From assembly GCF_005938385.1 (NCBI RefSeq), contig NZ_VCRA01000012.1:62001-126000 (forward strand): a stretch of DNA of 64,000 nt. Direction: 5' to 3'. Both the position numbers and the translations under genes were made by a program. The notes under the pieces are model-generated. The model did not search any database and had not been told where the DNA came from. It saw nothing but the letters and a program-made list of their open reading frames with translations. Origin of the DNA: Paenibacillus mesophilus (GTDB taxonomy: Bacteria > Bacillota > Bacilli > Paenibacillales > NBRC-103111). Shown piece by piece: positions 34,056-43,119 of this stretch; within the stretch, counting starts at the first letter, position 1; each line of letters opens with the position of its first letter.

Positions 34056-34892
34056 CTATTCCGGCTCGGCAGCCGCGCCGTACGAATGGCCCAGTTGTTC
34101 TTGCTGATAACGCTTCGGAGAAGTACCGTAATGGGCGCGGAACGTCCGGTGAAAGTAAGAGTAGCTGCTGAAGCCGGACAGCTCGGCGATTTGCTCGAGC
34201 GACATCGGGCTGTACAGCATGCGCTCCCGGGCGACCGACAGACGGATATGGAGCGCATACTGCATGATGCTCTGTCCGAAGCACGCCTTGAACAGATGGA
34301 CGGCGCGCGACGGGCTGAGACCGGCGCTCCTAGCCACGTCCTCTAGCTTAAACGATTCCAGCGCGTGTTCTTCCACATAGTTGCGCATCCGCTGCGCCAG
34401 AAACGATTTGCCGCCGTCCGTCCCTACGGAGTGCTCGGTCATTTCACGGTCGACGATCAGGCAGAAGATGCGCATGTAATGCTCGGCGATTTCCGTATAT
34501 TTTCGTTTGCTGCGGTAATGCTCCAGCACGATTTGCCGGCATACCGAGAGCAAATTGTCGTGAAGCGGAAGGTTCATGAGCCGGGGGCGCTTCCGTTCGG
34601 CCCACCATTCGTCGAGCCATCGGCCCCGGCAGAAGAAATAATAGTCGCCGCTGGCCACGACCGTATCGCCCGAGGGCTGCAGCTCGGCTTCGATGCGCAG
34701 CTCGTACGGATCGCCCGGCTTCAGCAGCAGCAGGTCTCCGGGCTCGACCGGGCGCAGCGTTCCGTCGACAACCGCCTTGCAGCGGCCCTCGGACTGGAAA
34801 CGGATCAAATAGTTGGAGAGTCCCGGATAAGCCTCGGAGCGGAACGGCTTCGAATGGTACGAATACCCCGCGGTCAGCACTTCGCAATCCAA
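34056..34892 (-). CDS. AraC family transcriptional regulator
   Basis: A 278-residue regulator. An N-terminal cupin-like sensing domain (VEPGDLLLLKPGDPYELRI) precedes a C-terminal AraC double helix-turn-helix (residues ~170-270; LEDVARSAGLSPSRAVHLFKACFG and LEQIAELSGFSSYSYFHRTFRAHYG). It is convergent with the oxidoreductase at 32872 and divergent from the beta-propeller protein at 35085. Sugar-responsive activator by family; target not shown. Confidence 0.92.
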   Translation of the reverse strand: MDCEVLTAGYSYHSKPFRSEAYPGLSNYLIRFQSEGRCKAVVDGTLRPVEPGDLLLLKPGDPYELRIEAELQPSGDTVVASGDYYFFCRGRWLDEWWAERKRPRLMNLPLHDNLLSVCRQIVLEHYRSKRKYTEIAEHYMRIFCLIVDREMTEHSVGTDGGKSFLAQRMRNYVEEHALESFKLEDVARSAGLSPSRAVHLFKACFGQSIMQYALHIRLSVARERMLYSPMSLEQIAELSGFSSYSYFHRTFRAHYGTSPKRYQQEQLGHSYGAAAEPE

Positions 34893-35084
34893 TTGCTTTC
34901 ACATCCTTTTCGATCCGGTACTGCTTACATTGTATAGGGAAGGCGGGAATGGGCGCAACAGGATGGGCAGCCTTGCGGAAATTTGTCGATGGCGATATAG
35001 AGGGAATAGGTAATTCGTAGCGAATGTACTATACCGATCCCATAAATCCATAAATCACCATCCAAAGAAAGTAGGTACTGCTCT

Positions 35085-37127
35085 GTGAAAATCATGTTGA
35101 AATGGGTTTTAGTATGTTTGGTATGGATTGTCGCTTTTCCTGCTGTTGCCCAGGCCGAGCCGACAGTTCTCCCAGCGGATGCGGATAAAGTGCTGCCGTT
35201 CTACAACGATGCCCGGGAGCCCGTGAAGTTAAGAGGCAGCGAAAGCTTCGATCTGAAGATCTTTCAGGGTGCGCCTTTACCATGGAATATGGTTAGAGAT
35301 GCGGAAGGCACGATTTATTTTACGAATACGGAAGGAATCAGTGCGGTAAATCGATATGGCCATCTCAAATGGAGCTATAAAATCCCTTCTCCTCCGGGCG
35401 TCAAGTATGTCACCTTGGGACAGGACGGCACCATATTTGTATTCGAAGGGAAAGGAAGCTACCGCGGGACCGATTCGCATGGAATCGTATTTGCATTTAG
35501 ACCCGACGGAACGGTTAACTGGGTATATCATTTTACGGATAGATCTACTTTGTTTCTTTCCCAGTATGCAGGAGACGCTAACGGCAATTTTATTGTCGAA
35601 ACGGATCAAGGCTTGATCTCGATCGGAAAAAACGGGGTGATCAACTGGTCCAACAAGGACATATTGAAACTGTCTCCATTCGGGACCGACAACTTGCTCA
35701 GAAGCAACGTATCCCGCATTCAAGCCGACAAGCAGGGCAATGTATTCGTGACGACCACTGACGACGGGCTTTGGTGTTTGGACAGCCGGGGTAAAGTAAG
35801 GTGGAAGCTGTCGAATGAAACCGGCGGCAGCGTCTATGTCGCGGACGAGCATCTTTTTTTGTTCGGCCAAAAGGGCTTGCAGGCGTATGACAAGAACGGC
35901 CTCAAACAAGTCGCGAGCAGCATCGTCATACCGCAAAATATAGGCATACCGACAGACTTCAAAGGGTCCTATTATGTAAAAGGCCCGGACGGGATCATGA
36001 AGATTGACGGCAACGGCAATGAAATATGGTCTTATGCCATAAGGGAACCCGGCTATCGGGACGGAGGCAACATTACTACGGATTCCTTCGGCAATGTTTA
36101 TTTTTCCAACAATGGAGGTTCGGTATATTCACTTGACGAGAACGGAAATGAACGTTTCGTTCTTTATATTCAACATCGTTCCTCTAACTCTTCCGATTTG
36201 CTTACAGACTCGGCGGGCACGGTGTATGTGTTATCCAAAGCATTCGGACTGGCGGCGATTTCCCCTAAAGATAAACCGATCCGAATTTGGAAGGACAATA
36301 ACGAATTGTTTTTTACAAAGAAACCAACGGTATACAACGGTTCTACGATGCTGCCGATGCGTGAGCTTTTCGAATCTTTGGGAGCCATTGTGAAATGGGA
36401 TTCGGAAACCCGAACCATTACGGCGTTAAAAGATGGAATGAGCATTTCACTCACGGTGGATTCTTATACCGCCTCCATCAATGGGAAACCGGTACAATTG
36501 GAGGCGCCTCCTGTTATCGTCGACGAATCGACCTGGGTTCCGTTACGGTTTGTTGGTGAAGCGCTTGGCGCTACTGTAGTATGGGATGAGAAGTATCGGG
36601 AAATTCAGCTTCTTGCCCAAGCACCGAATGAACCGTCATCGAATCCTCCGAAACCGATTAAGCAAGTTTTGCTTGCGGATGTCGAAACCGGCTTCTACAC
36701 CGTTGCTCCGGAAGGCTGGAAGGTCGGCAGTTCTGCATCGGACAAGAACCTTTTTAGCACTGGTAAAGATCAGCATTTCCAAGTGGATGTTGTCATGAAG
36801 TCAGATCTAAATGACAAGTTAACATTATCAGGTTACACAGAGATGATAGCCGATCGTGTGGAGGGGAATATCGAGCAAGCGATCGTGAGCCCGATCTATG
36901 ATTTTAAAACAAAAGGGTTGCTGAAGGCTAAACAATTCGGGGTCAGAGGCGAAGCTGGCGGCTATAATGTTCAATTTTTAATTACGGTGTATGAGAGTCT
37001 GGATAGCTACTATATGTTGTACGCGTGGACTGTATTAAGCAAATATCCGGAAATCCATCAAGAGTTCTCGGATATTGCCGAACAATTTAGAGTAATGGAC
37101 ACCGCTCCCCGGGTAAGTAAATCATAG
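35085..37127 (+). CDS. secreted beta-propeller (PQQ-like) protein with two stalk repeats
   Basis: A 680-residue exported protein. Signal peptide MKIMLKWVLVCLVWIVAFPAVAQA. A region of repeated DG/NG-FxW elements (residues ~45-400) looks like a PQQ-type beta-propeller. It is followed by two copper-amine-oxidase N-like stalk units (ending MLPMRELFESLGAIVKWD and WVPLRFVGEALGATVVWD at ~425 and ~495) and a C-terminal ~150-residue domain I do not recognise. GTG 35085 is an atypical start with AGTAGG ~13 nt before it. It may bind carbohydrate or wall components. Confidence 0.75.
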   Translation: MKIMLKWVLVCLVWIVAFPAVAQAEPTVLPADADKVLPFYNDAREPVKLRGSESFDLKIFQGAPLPWNMVRDAEGTIYFTNTEGISAVNRYGHLKWSYKIPSPPGVKYVTLGQDGTIFVFEGKGSYRGTDSHGIVFAFRPDGTVNWVYHFTDRSTLFLSQYAGDANGNFIVETDQGLISIGKNGVINWSNKDILKLSPFGTDNLLRSNVSRIQADKQGNVFVTTTDDGLWCLDSRGKVRWKLSNETGGSVYVADEHLFLFGQKGLQAYDKNGLKQVASSIVIPQNIGIPTDFKGSYYVKGPDGIMKIDGNGNEIWSYAIREPGYRDGGNITTDSFGNVYFSNNGGSVYSLDENGNERFVLYIQHRSSNSSDLLTDSAGTVYVLSKAFGLAAISPKDKPIRIWKDNNELFFTKKPTVYNGSTMLPMRELFESLGAIVKWDSETRTITALKDGMSISLTVDSYTASINGKPVQLEAPPVIVDESTWVPLRFVGEALGATVVWDEKYREIQLLAQAPNEPSSNPPKPIKQVLLADVETGFYTVAPEGWKVGSSASDKNLFSTGKDQHFQVDVVMKSDLNDKLTLSGYTEMIADRVEGNIEQAIVSPIYDFKTKGLLKAKQFGVRGEAGGYNVQFLITVYESLDSYYMLYAWTVLSKYPEIHQEFSDIAEQFRVMDTAPRVSKS

Positions 37128-37181
37128 AATAAGAATGAGCCTTGCCGTTCCGACGGCGGGACATTCGTTCAACCATACAAC

Positions 37182-37210
37182 AGGCTGCCGATTCGTTCGG
37201 CAGCCTTGCC
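37182..37210 (+). terminator. hairpin downstream of the beta-propeller gene
   Basis: AGGCTGCCG - ATTCGTT - CGGCAGCCT. The stem is perfect but the T-run is short (TTGCC), so termination is uncertain. Confidence 0.45.
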
Positions 37211-37374
37211 GCGTTCGCCCCCGATTTCCAACCATGGGTCGGAACAATCAACCGCAGGTTGGGAGGGTCAAAGTTACCTCGATACCTCCTTGACCGTCAT
37301 TGCTCTATAATACAAACGAAAGGCCAAGGCAGAATGTTGTTTTCATAACATAGTCGAATAGAGGTGTCGGGAAC

Positions 37375-38187
37375 ATGGCGTTACACGAAATGGGAAAGCG
37401 GATTGTCCGGCTTCGCCATCAACAAGGATTGACGCAGGAGCAGTTGGGCCAACAATTGAACGTTTCCGGTCAGGCGGTTTCGAAATGGGAAAACGGGGAT
37501 TCGCTGCCGGACACGGCACTTTTGCTGAGTTTGGCTCAAGCGCTTGAATGTACGACCGACTACTTGCTCGGCGCCGACACGACCGGCGGTGTCAACCGGC
37601 TTCTTCCGATGCTCGAGGGCGAAGTGCAGGGAATGGACCCGGGCGGGAAAATCGACTTGGCCTTTAAACTTTTCAAGCTGGTCGATGCGGTGATTTATGA
37701 TGTGGGCAAATCGGCCGGATTTGAAACGAGTGTGTTGGGACACGGAATGCCTTTCGTACATGCCGGACCTCATATTACGGTTTGGTGGAAAGGGAAGTTT
37801 CTATGTATCGCTACCAAAGAGGCTCTAAAGGAGACCGAAACGATTTATCAAGAGGAGAAGCTGCCATTCGATTTATTTCCCGACGATTGGGATGCTTTGA
37901 TCACAACATTCCTTACGCAGGGGACGCCTTTCGACTCGAAGACAGCAATCAAAGAGACCGATCTTCGGCATGCTGTTTCGGCGGATGCGGATTTGACGGG
38001 AATATTGGATGCATGGATGGACTGCGGAATTTTGCAAAAAGGGAGAGGGGGCTACCAAACGGGGGCGCGGGCGGAAGTTCTGCTCCGGCTGCTCGGCCTG
38101 CTGCTCCGGTCTACCGGTATGCCGGGAGTTCTCTCCGTCGGCAGCTCGAACCCGCCGAAGCGGGAAAGTGGAGAAAAAGGATCGTGA
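37375..38187 (+). CDS. XRE family transcriptional regulator
   Basis: A 270-residue protein. Residues ~8-60 form a Cro/CI helix-turn-helix (LTQEQLGQQLNVSGQAVSKWENGDSLPDTALLLSLAQAL). The remaining ~200 residues have no recognised domain but appear to be a soluble effector or dimerisation part. Upstream there is a TATAAT box at 37306-37311 beside a GGTCAA / TTGACC inverted pair at 37266-37293, a possible autoregulatory site. The RBS is AGAGGTG. It converges with an AraC gene 12 bp away. Confidence 0.88.
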   Translation: MALHEMGKRIVRLRHQQGLTQEQLGQQLNVSGQAVSKWENGDSLPDTALLLSLAQALECTTDYLLGADTTGGVNRLLPMLEGEVQGMDPGGKIDLAFKLFKLVDAVIYDVGKSAGFETSVLGHGMPFVHAGPHITVWWKGKFLCIATKEALKETETIYQEEKLPFDLFPDDWDALITTFLTQGTPFDSKTAIKETDLRHAVSADADLTGILDAWMDCGILQKGRGGYQTGARAEVLLRLLGLLLRSTGMPGVLSVGSSNPPKRESGEKGS

Positions 38188-38199
38188 AATCACAAGCTC

Positions 38200-39057
38200 C
38201 TAAGAATCGTACACCAGCGTCGAACAAAACATGCTTAAGCTTGTACCGGTCTGCTTCTTGAACATGCGGCCGAACGTATGAACATCTGCATATCCTACCC
38301 GCTCGGCAATTTCTCCGATGGTTAAGCTTGTCGTAATGGCGAGCTCCTTGGCTTTTTGCACACGCACCCAGTTCAAATATTGCTTCGGGGTCAGTCCGAA
38401 GGCTTGTTTGAATTGTTGAATCAAGTAGTTTCGGCTTAACCGGGACGCCGTCTCCAAATCGTCAAGCGAAAGATTTTCCCGGTAATGCTCCATGATATAT
38501 TGCCGAACATGCTCCAACCTGGTATTACTCCGAGGCGGGCTTGCTTTGCGTAAGCCTTGCGTTTCGGACACTTGAATCAACACGGATAAGAGCATATGCT
38601 GGCATATCATCTGATGATAGCCGTCCGGTTTCCGATAATGCTGGAGAAGTTGATGAAGCAGCTTCTCGACGGGATGATTACGGTACGAGCCCAGATGAGT
38701 AGAAGGCGTAAGAACCTGATCCAGCGGAAACATAGTTTGTCCGAAATGAAAGACGACGCTAATGCAGGAGTACCCATTGGAGGGTACTCCTTGGTTCGTA
38801 TGGGTCTGATTCGGCCGGATCAGAAACAGATCGCCCGTTCTCACTCGGATGGTCTCATCGGTCAGGATGATATCGGTAACCCCGTCCAGGACGAACTCCA
38901 GCAAATACTGCTTCAGCGTTCTTTTTCGAACGGCCCAGTCTTTATCCGGCTGCTGGGAGTACCGATTAATTAACGTGATATAGGGCGGAAAGTAATATTG
39001 CTGCAGCATGGGAATCGTGTCTTCAGGCTCCATGGTGAACATATTCGCGGATGTCAA
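38200..39057 (-). CDS. AraC family transcriptional regulator
   Basis: A 285-residue regulator. The N-terminal half is cupin-like (RTGDLFLIRPNQTHTNQG). The C-terminal double helix-turn-helix (residues ~185-280) reads LDDLETASRLSRNYLIQQFKQAFG and IGEIAERVGYADVHTFGRMFKKQTG. It is divergent from the oxidoreductase/isomerase pair at 39225-41179, which it probably controls. The 167-bp intergenic region has a TATAAT-like box at 39178-39183. Confidence 0.92.
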   Translation of the reverse strand: MTSANMFTMEPEDTIPMLQQYYFPPYITLINRYSQQPDKDWAVRKRTLKQYLLEFVLDGVTDIILTDETIRVRTGDLFLIRPNQTHTNQGVPSNGYSCISVVFHFGQTMFPLDQVLTPSTHLGSYRNHPVEKLLHQLLQHYRKPDGYHQMICQHMLLSVLIQVSETQGLRKASPPRSNTRLEHVRQYIMEHYRENLSLDDLETASRLSRNYLIQQFKQAFGLTPKQYLNWVRVQKAKELAITTSLTIGEIAERVGYADVHTFGRMFKKQTGTSLSMFCSTLVYDS

Positions 39058-39224
39058 AAGTCATCCCTCCAACGAAGCTGGCTATATAGAAGAGTATACA
39101 GCCACGCACCCGGAAGAAAAAGAGATTTCGGCAACCCGACTATTGATTTTTACTAAATACTTGGAAAGGAGGCCGCTTATATAATGAAAGCGAGAGGTTA
39201 GCAAAGATAAAGGAGTGTGAAACC

Positions 39225-40346
39225 ATGACTCTTATGCTGCAACCGGAAGACTACATGCCAAAGCTGCATAAGGATGTTGACGCATCCCGATATGGGATCG
39301 GATTGATCGGCTGCGGCTCCATCGCCAACAGCGCTCATCTTCCTGCTTATCGAAAAGCCGGCCTGCGGGTTTCGGCATGCTGCGACATTAGTGAAGCGGC
39401 CGCCCGCAATACGGCCGAGAAATTCGGTATACCGTTCTGGACGACCAGCGTACAAGAACTGCTCGAGCGTGAAGATGTCTCTGTGATCGACATGGCTATT
39501 CATCCGAGCGCCCGTGAAGAAGTGTTGAAGCAAATCGCAAAAATACCGCGTCCCGTTCTATGTCAGAAGCCCTTGGATATGACGTTGGACGGTGCAAAGC
39601 ACCTTGCTTCGATTGCGGCTGAAGCCGGCTTTATGCTCGCCGTTAATCAACAAGCCAGATGGGCGCCTGTCCATAAAGCGGTTAAAACGCTGCTTGACCG
39701 GGGCGTCATCGGTGACATTTTGAATATTCAGCACGTATATCGTTCAAACCAGGACCGGGAAGGGCACTGGTTCTCCAAGCTGCCCAATGCGCTTATCGGC
39801 GATCACGGTATCCATTACTTCGATTTGTGCCGTTATTTCAATGCTTCACCTTCCGGCTCCGGCAATGATTGGTCGAGGATTCATTGTACGACGGCGATGA
39901 TGAAGAAACAATTTGCGATCGATCCGTTAATTTATTCCGCCAATATCGAATTCGGGCCGGCGGGCGGACGCGCCCATACGATGGCTCACCTGTTCTTTAA
40001 CGATATCGTGAGAAGTCCGCGTGCATTCGGATATGCATGGTGGGTGGACGGATCGGAAGGCTCCATATGGAGTACGGACAAATCCGTTTGTATGGCTCTA
40101 AGAAACGATCCGTCCACGGTTCACGAAACGGTCGTAAGCGGAAGCTGGTTTCCGGACGGATTCCTGGGATCCATGCTGGATCTGATCGAAGCCGTCGAGT
40201 TCGGCCGGCCTCCGCTTGTAACGCCGGAGGATAACTTCTCCACTTTGGCGATGACTACCGCCGCAATCCGATCGAGCCGGGAAGGGCGCGTCGTCGAAAG
40301 AACCGAACTGTTCCCGGGGACGGATGAACACGGGGTGCGAATATGA
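39225..40346 (+). CDS. Gfo/Idh/MocA family oxidoreductase
   Basis: A 373-residue NAD(P)-dependent dehydrogenase. IGLIGCGSIANSAHLPAYRKAG is the Rossmann start. CQKPLDMTLDGAKHL corresponds to the catalytic EKP motif, with Gln in place of the usual Glu. RSNQDREGHWFSKLPNALIGDHGIHYFDL is the C-terminal-domain block. GGAG precedes ATG 39225 (TAAAGGAGTGTGAAACC). Its stop overlaps the next gene by four bases (ATGA), so the pair acts together on an unknown sugar or polyol. Confidence 0.92.
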   Translation: MTLMLQPEDYMPKLHKDVDASRYGIGLIGCGSIANSAHLPAYRKAGLRVSACCDISEAAARNTAEKFGIPFWTTSVQELLEREDVSVIDMAIHPSAREEVLKQIAKIPRPVLCQKPLDMTLDGAKHLASIAAEAGFMLAVNQQARWAPVHKAVKTLLDRGVIGDILNIQHVYRSNQDREGHWFSKLPNALIGDHGIHYFDLCRYFNASPSGSGNDWSRIHCTTAMMKKQFAIDPLIYSANIEFGPAGGRAHTMAHLFFNDIVRSPRAFGYAWWVDGSEGSIWSTDKSVCMALRNDPSTVHETVVSGSWFPDGFLGSMLDLIEAVEFGRPPLVTPEDNFSTLAMTTAAIRSSREGRVVERTELFPGTDEHGVRI

Positions 40347-41179
40347 ATCCGTTAGGTATTTTCGGTTGGATCTATAGCGGTCTTACTCTGGAGGAAGTGG
40401 CGAAGACGGTAAGCGGGGAAGGGTTCCAATACATCAAGCTTCGTTTGCGGGAGACTTTTATCGTATCCCCCGGCGAGAAACTGACTTTAAGCCGTGTGCG
40501 CGAAGTCAAAAAAATGTTGGATGCATACGGTCTGAAAGCGGCACCTGTGGCCGGTTACGTGAACATTGTCGACCCGAATCCCGAGTCACGGGAATCGAAG
40601 CTGTGTCTTTTTGAGGAGCTCACCGAGTACTGCCAGGAGCTGGGGACTGCCTATATCGCAACGGAAACGGGGAGTCTGCATCCCACGGAGCCGTGGGCCG
40701 ATCACGAGAACAACCGCACCGAAAAAGCATGGAACGACATGCTGACCGCCCTGGAACGTTTGCGCGGTACGGCCAAGAAAAACGGAGTCACTTTATTGCT
40801 CGAAGGCTATGTAAATAATGTGATGGGGACCACGGAGTCGGCGAGCCGGGTAGTCCGAGAGCTTGGTTCCGATCATTTGGGTTTTGTGCTTGATCCGTTT
40901 AATTATTTCACTCCACGGGATCTGGAGGAGCAGGAGGCTGCCTTTACCCGAATATTCGAGGCTATTGCTCCTTATGCCTATGTGGCGCATGCGAAAGACG
41001 TCATATACACGGATAAAGGAATCGAGACGCCGAAGGTCGGAGCAGGGAGAGCGGATTGGTCCCTATATGCAGGCATGCTGAAGCGTGACATGCCGGAGCT
41101 TCCGCTAATCCTGGAGCATCTGAAGCGGGATGAAGCCGGGGAGTGCAGGAGGCTTGTCATGGAGGCGTTTGGGGAATAA
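40343..41179 (+). CDS. sugar phosphate isomerase/epimerase (TIM barrel)
   Basis: A 278-residue TIM barrel of the xylose-isomerase-like family. The motifs are TLLLEGYVNNVMGT (Glu ligand), LGFVLDPFNYFT (Asp ligand), YVAHAKDV (His) and LILEHL (Glu). It is coupled to the upstream oxidoreductase and followed by a strong terminator. Together they may convert a keto-inositol or keto-sugar, but the substrate is not evident. Confidence 0.9.
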   Translation: MNPLGIFGWIYSGLTLEEVAKTVSGEGFQYIKLRLRETFIVSPGEKLTLSRVREVKKMLDAYGLKAAPVAGYVNIVDPNPESRESKLCLFEELTEYCQELGTAYIATETGSLHPTEPWADHENNRTEKAWNDMLTALERLRGTAKKNGVTLLLEGYVNNVMGTTESASRVVRELGSDHLGFVLDPFNYFTPRDLEEQEAAFTRIFEAIAPYAYVAHAKDVIYTDKGIETPKVGAGRADWSLYAGMLKRDMPELPLILEHLKRDEAGECRRLVMEAFGE

Positions 41180-41209
41180 AGGCGTTTTGCCGGGCGGCGG
41201 AAACGATTG

Positions 41210-41241
41210 ACGGAGCCCTTGTTGCGGGCTCCGTTATTATT
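41210..41241 (+). terminator. terminator between isomerase and nucleotidase genes
   Basis: ACGGAGCCC - TTGTTGC - GGGCTCCGT followed by TATTATTT. Confidence 0.8.
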
Positions 41242-41286
41242 TCAGTCGACCGCGGCCCTGCCTGCGGGATCGGCAGCCTTCTCCCG

Positions 41287-41907
41287 TTAACGGGACGTTA
41301 TTGTGCCTTCCAAGTATTCGATATGCCGGTTTACCTCGGTCCAGTTGGAGGCGCGGTACACGAATTTATTAGCGACGGACAAATTATAGGGCTGCTCATA
41401 TAAAATAACCGGCCGATTGGCACGGGCAAACTCCTCCGCATAATGAGGACCGTCATCGATCAGCACATCTACCTTGGAACGTACGCATTCTTGGAGCTTA
41501 TGATCGGTAAGTATAATGTTGTGGTAATGAAAGCCGTGGTGCTCGAGCCATTTAACGGTAACATCGCGAAAGAGAGACGGGCGGGCCGTAATGATGGAGA
41601 GTCGATGCCGATCGAACAATTGCCGCAATATTTCCGCGGCCATCGGATAAGGCGTCGAGTTCCAATGAATATCATGTCCGTATCGGCTATAAACGGCTTC
41701 GCGCTCCGCCTTGTCCCAGCCGTATAGACGGTATATATAAAAATCATTGACGTCGTCCGGCGTAAACGATAAGTTCGACGCTTTATTGTAATAATGCAAA
41801 TGGGCCGAGGTCGCGTCAAGAACGGTGTTGTCCAAATCTACTCCGATATGCAAGCGTGTATCAGCTCCCGATCTCAAAACTTTATTCTCTATAAACGAGT
41901 ATACCAT
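41287..41907 (-). CDS. 5'(3')-deoxyribonucleotidase-like HAD protein (YqfW-like)
   Basis: A 206-residue HAD-superfamily hydrolase of the cytosolic deoxyribonucleotidase type C group. GVDLDNTVLD holds the nucleophile and acid Asp (DxD). TARPS is motif II and VLIDDGPHYAEEFA is motif IV. Expected activity is dephosphorylation of nucleotides. It stands alone, convergent with the isomerase operon, and the ATG is near 41907. Similar to B. subtilis YqfW by motif order. Confidence 0.85.
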   Translation of the reverse strand: MVYSFIENKVLRSGADTRLHIGVDLDNTVLDATSAHLHYYNKASNLSFTPDDVNDFYIYRLYGWDKAEREAVYSRYGHDIHWNSTPYPMAAEILRQLFDRHRLSIITARPSLFRDVTVKWLEHHGFHYHNIILTDHKLQECVRSKVDVLIDDGPHYAEEFARANRPVILYEQPYNLSVANKFVYRASNWTEVNRHIEYLEGTITSR

Positions 41908-42090
41908 ACGTTCGGACGGAAATTTGTCGGAACAGCGGTATTCATTGTAGCTCGCAGGCGTCCGATATAAGAAAAAATGGAAAATTGTAACCTTTCGGTC
42001 TGCGCATGAATAAAGTTCTTTACAGGATTTCGTATATCTCCTATAATCCTAGTATGATTATCGGGATTATTGGACATGGGGGCATATCGC

Positions 42091-42861
42091 ATGGAAATGG
42101 ACTGGGGCATCTCGCTGCTCGGGATGCTGGTCGGCTTTTTGGTAGGATTGACCGGAGTCGGAGGCGCATCGCTGCTCACGCCCGTCTTGGTGCTTGTGGG
42201 CATTAATCCGACGCTGGCGGTCGGCACGGACTTGTTTTACAATTCGATTACGAAGCTGTTCGGCACGATTCAGCATTTCCGCCAGAAGACGATCGAGCTT
42301 CACCTCGTGCTGTACTTGGCCGCCGGAAGCATTCCGGGCGCGGTCGTCTCGATCGTGGCGCTACACCGATTCGGAGCCGCTTACCACAATCAGGAGCAGA
42401 TCGTCCGTACGGCGCTCGGTATCATGCTGATCGTCGTAGCGGTGCTGACGATATCGAAGCTGCTGTTCGACCGTAAAGGGAAGGAGAATCGGCTTCAGGA
42501 AAAGCCCCTTGAGCAGAAGAAGCTGATGACCGTCTCGATCGGCTTCGTTCTCGGCTTTATCGTCGGCCTTACCTCGATCGGCTCCGGCTCGCTGTTTGCC
42601 ATCGCGCTGCTGTATTTGTACCGGATATCCGCCTCGAAGCTGGTCGGTACGGACATCGCTCATGCGCTGCTGCTCGTTACGGCTGCCGGACTGATGCACG
42701 CAAGCTACGGCAACGTCGACTTCGGGCTCGCCTTCCAGCTGTTGATCGGTTCCATCCCCGGTGTATGGGTCGGCAGCTCGTTAAGCGCCAAGGTGCCGGC
42801 GAAGCCGCTTCGCGCCATCGTCGCTTCCTTGATTCTGATAAGCGGATTCAAGCTGCTGTAG
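42091..42861 (+). CDS. TauE/SafE family sulfite exporter-like permease
   Basis: About 256 residues with roughly eight transmembrane helices and the family's duplicated layout: VGFLVGLTGVGGASLLTPVLVLVG early and VLGFIVGLTSIGSGSLFAIALLYL in the second half. Members export sulfite, sulfoacetate or related organosulfur anions. The frame opens at TTG 42070, but GGGGG at 42078-42082 precedes ATG 42091, my preferred start. It is monocistronic, convergent with murQ. Confidence 0.9.
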   Translation: MEMDWGISLLGMLVGFLVGLTGVGGASLLTPVLVLVGINPTLAVGTDLFYNSITKLFGTIQHFRQKTIELHLVLYLAAGSIPGAVVSIVALHRFGAAYHNQEQIVRTALGIMLIVVAVLTISKLLFDRKGKENRLQEKPLEQKKLMTVSIGFVLGFIVGLTSIGSGSLFAIALLYLYRISASKLVGTDIAHALLLVTAAGLMHASYGNVDFGLAFQLLIGSIPGVWVGSSLSAKVPAKPLRAIVASLILISGFKLL

Positions 42862-42940
42862 GCTCGAAAAGACTATGATTGCAAAAAAATAAGAAAAGCT
42901 TCTAATAAGAAGCCCTTACCCCGATGAATGACCCTGCGTA

Positions 42941-43044
42941 AGAGGTAGCTTTTCTTAGTACAGAAACTCGCAGTTCGCTTAAACGAGGTATCGCTTAAGC
43001 AGCTGTATCCTTTAGCGAACTTAAAATTTCTGTATCGTTAAGAA
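42941..43044 (-). repeat. 104-bp dispersed palindromic repeat, copy 2
   Basis: Inverted copy of 7809-7912, same length, differing mainly in the loop and a few stem positions. Here it is purely intergenic, between tauE-like and murQ. Confidence 0.85.
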
Positions 43045-43068
43045 ACCTCCGGAGCGGAGGTTTCTTTC
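43042..43068. terminator. bidirectional terminator
   Basis: GAAACCTCC - GGAGC - GGAGGTTTC followed by TTTCG, between convergent tauE-like and murQ. Confidence 0.8.
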
Positions 43069-43119
43069 GTATGGCCGGGAGAGCGCTCACCCGGCCTTTA
43101 TCATTTTCGGCGCATGCAA

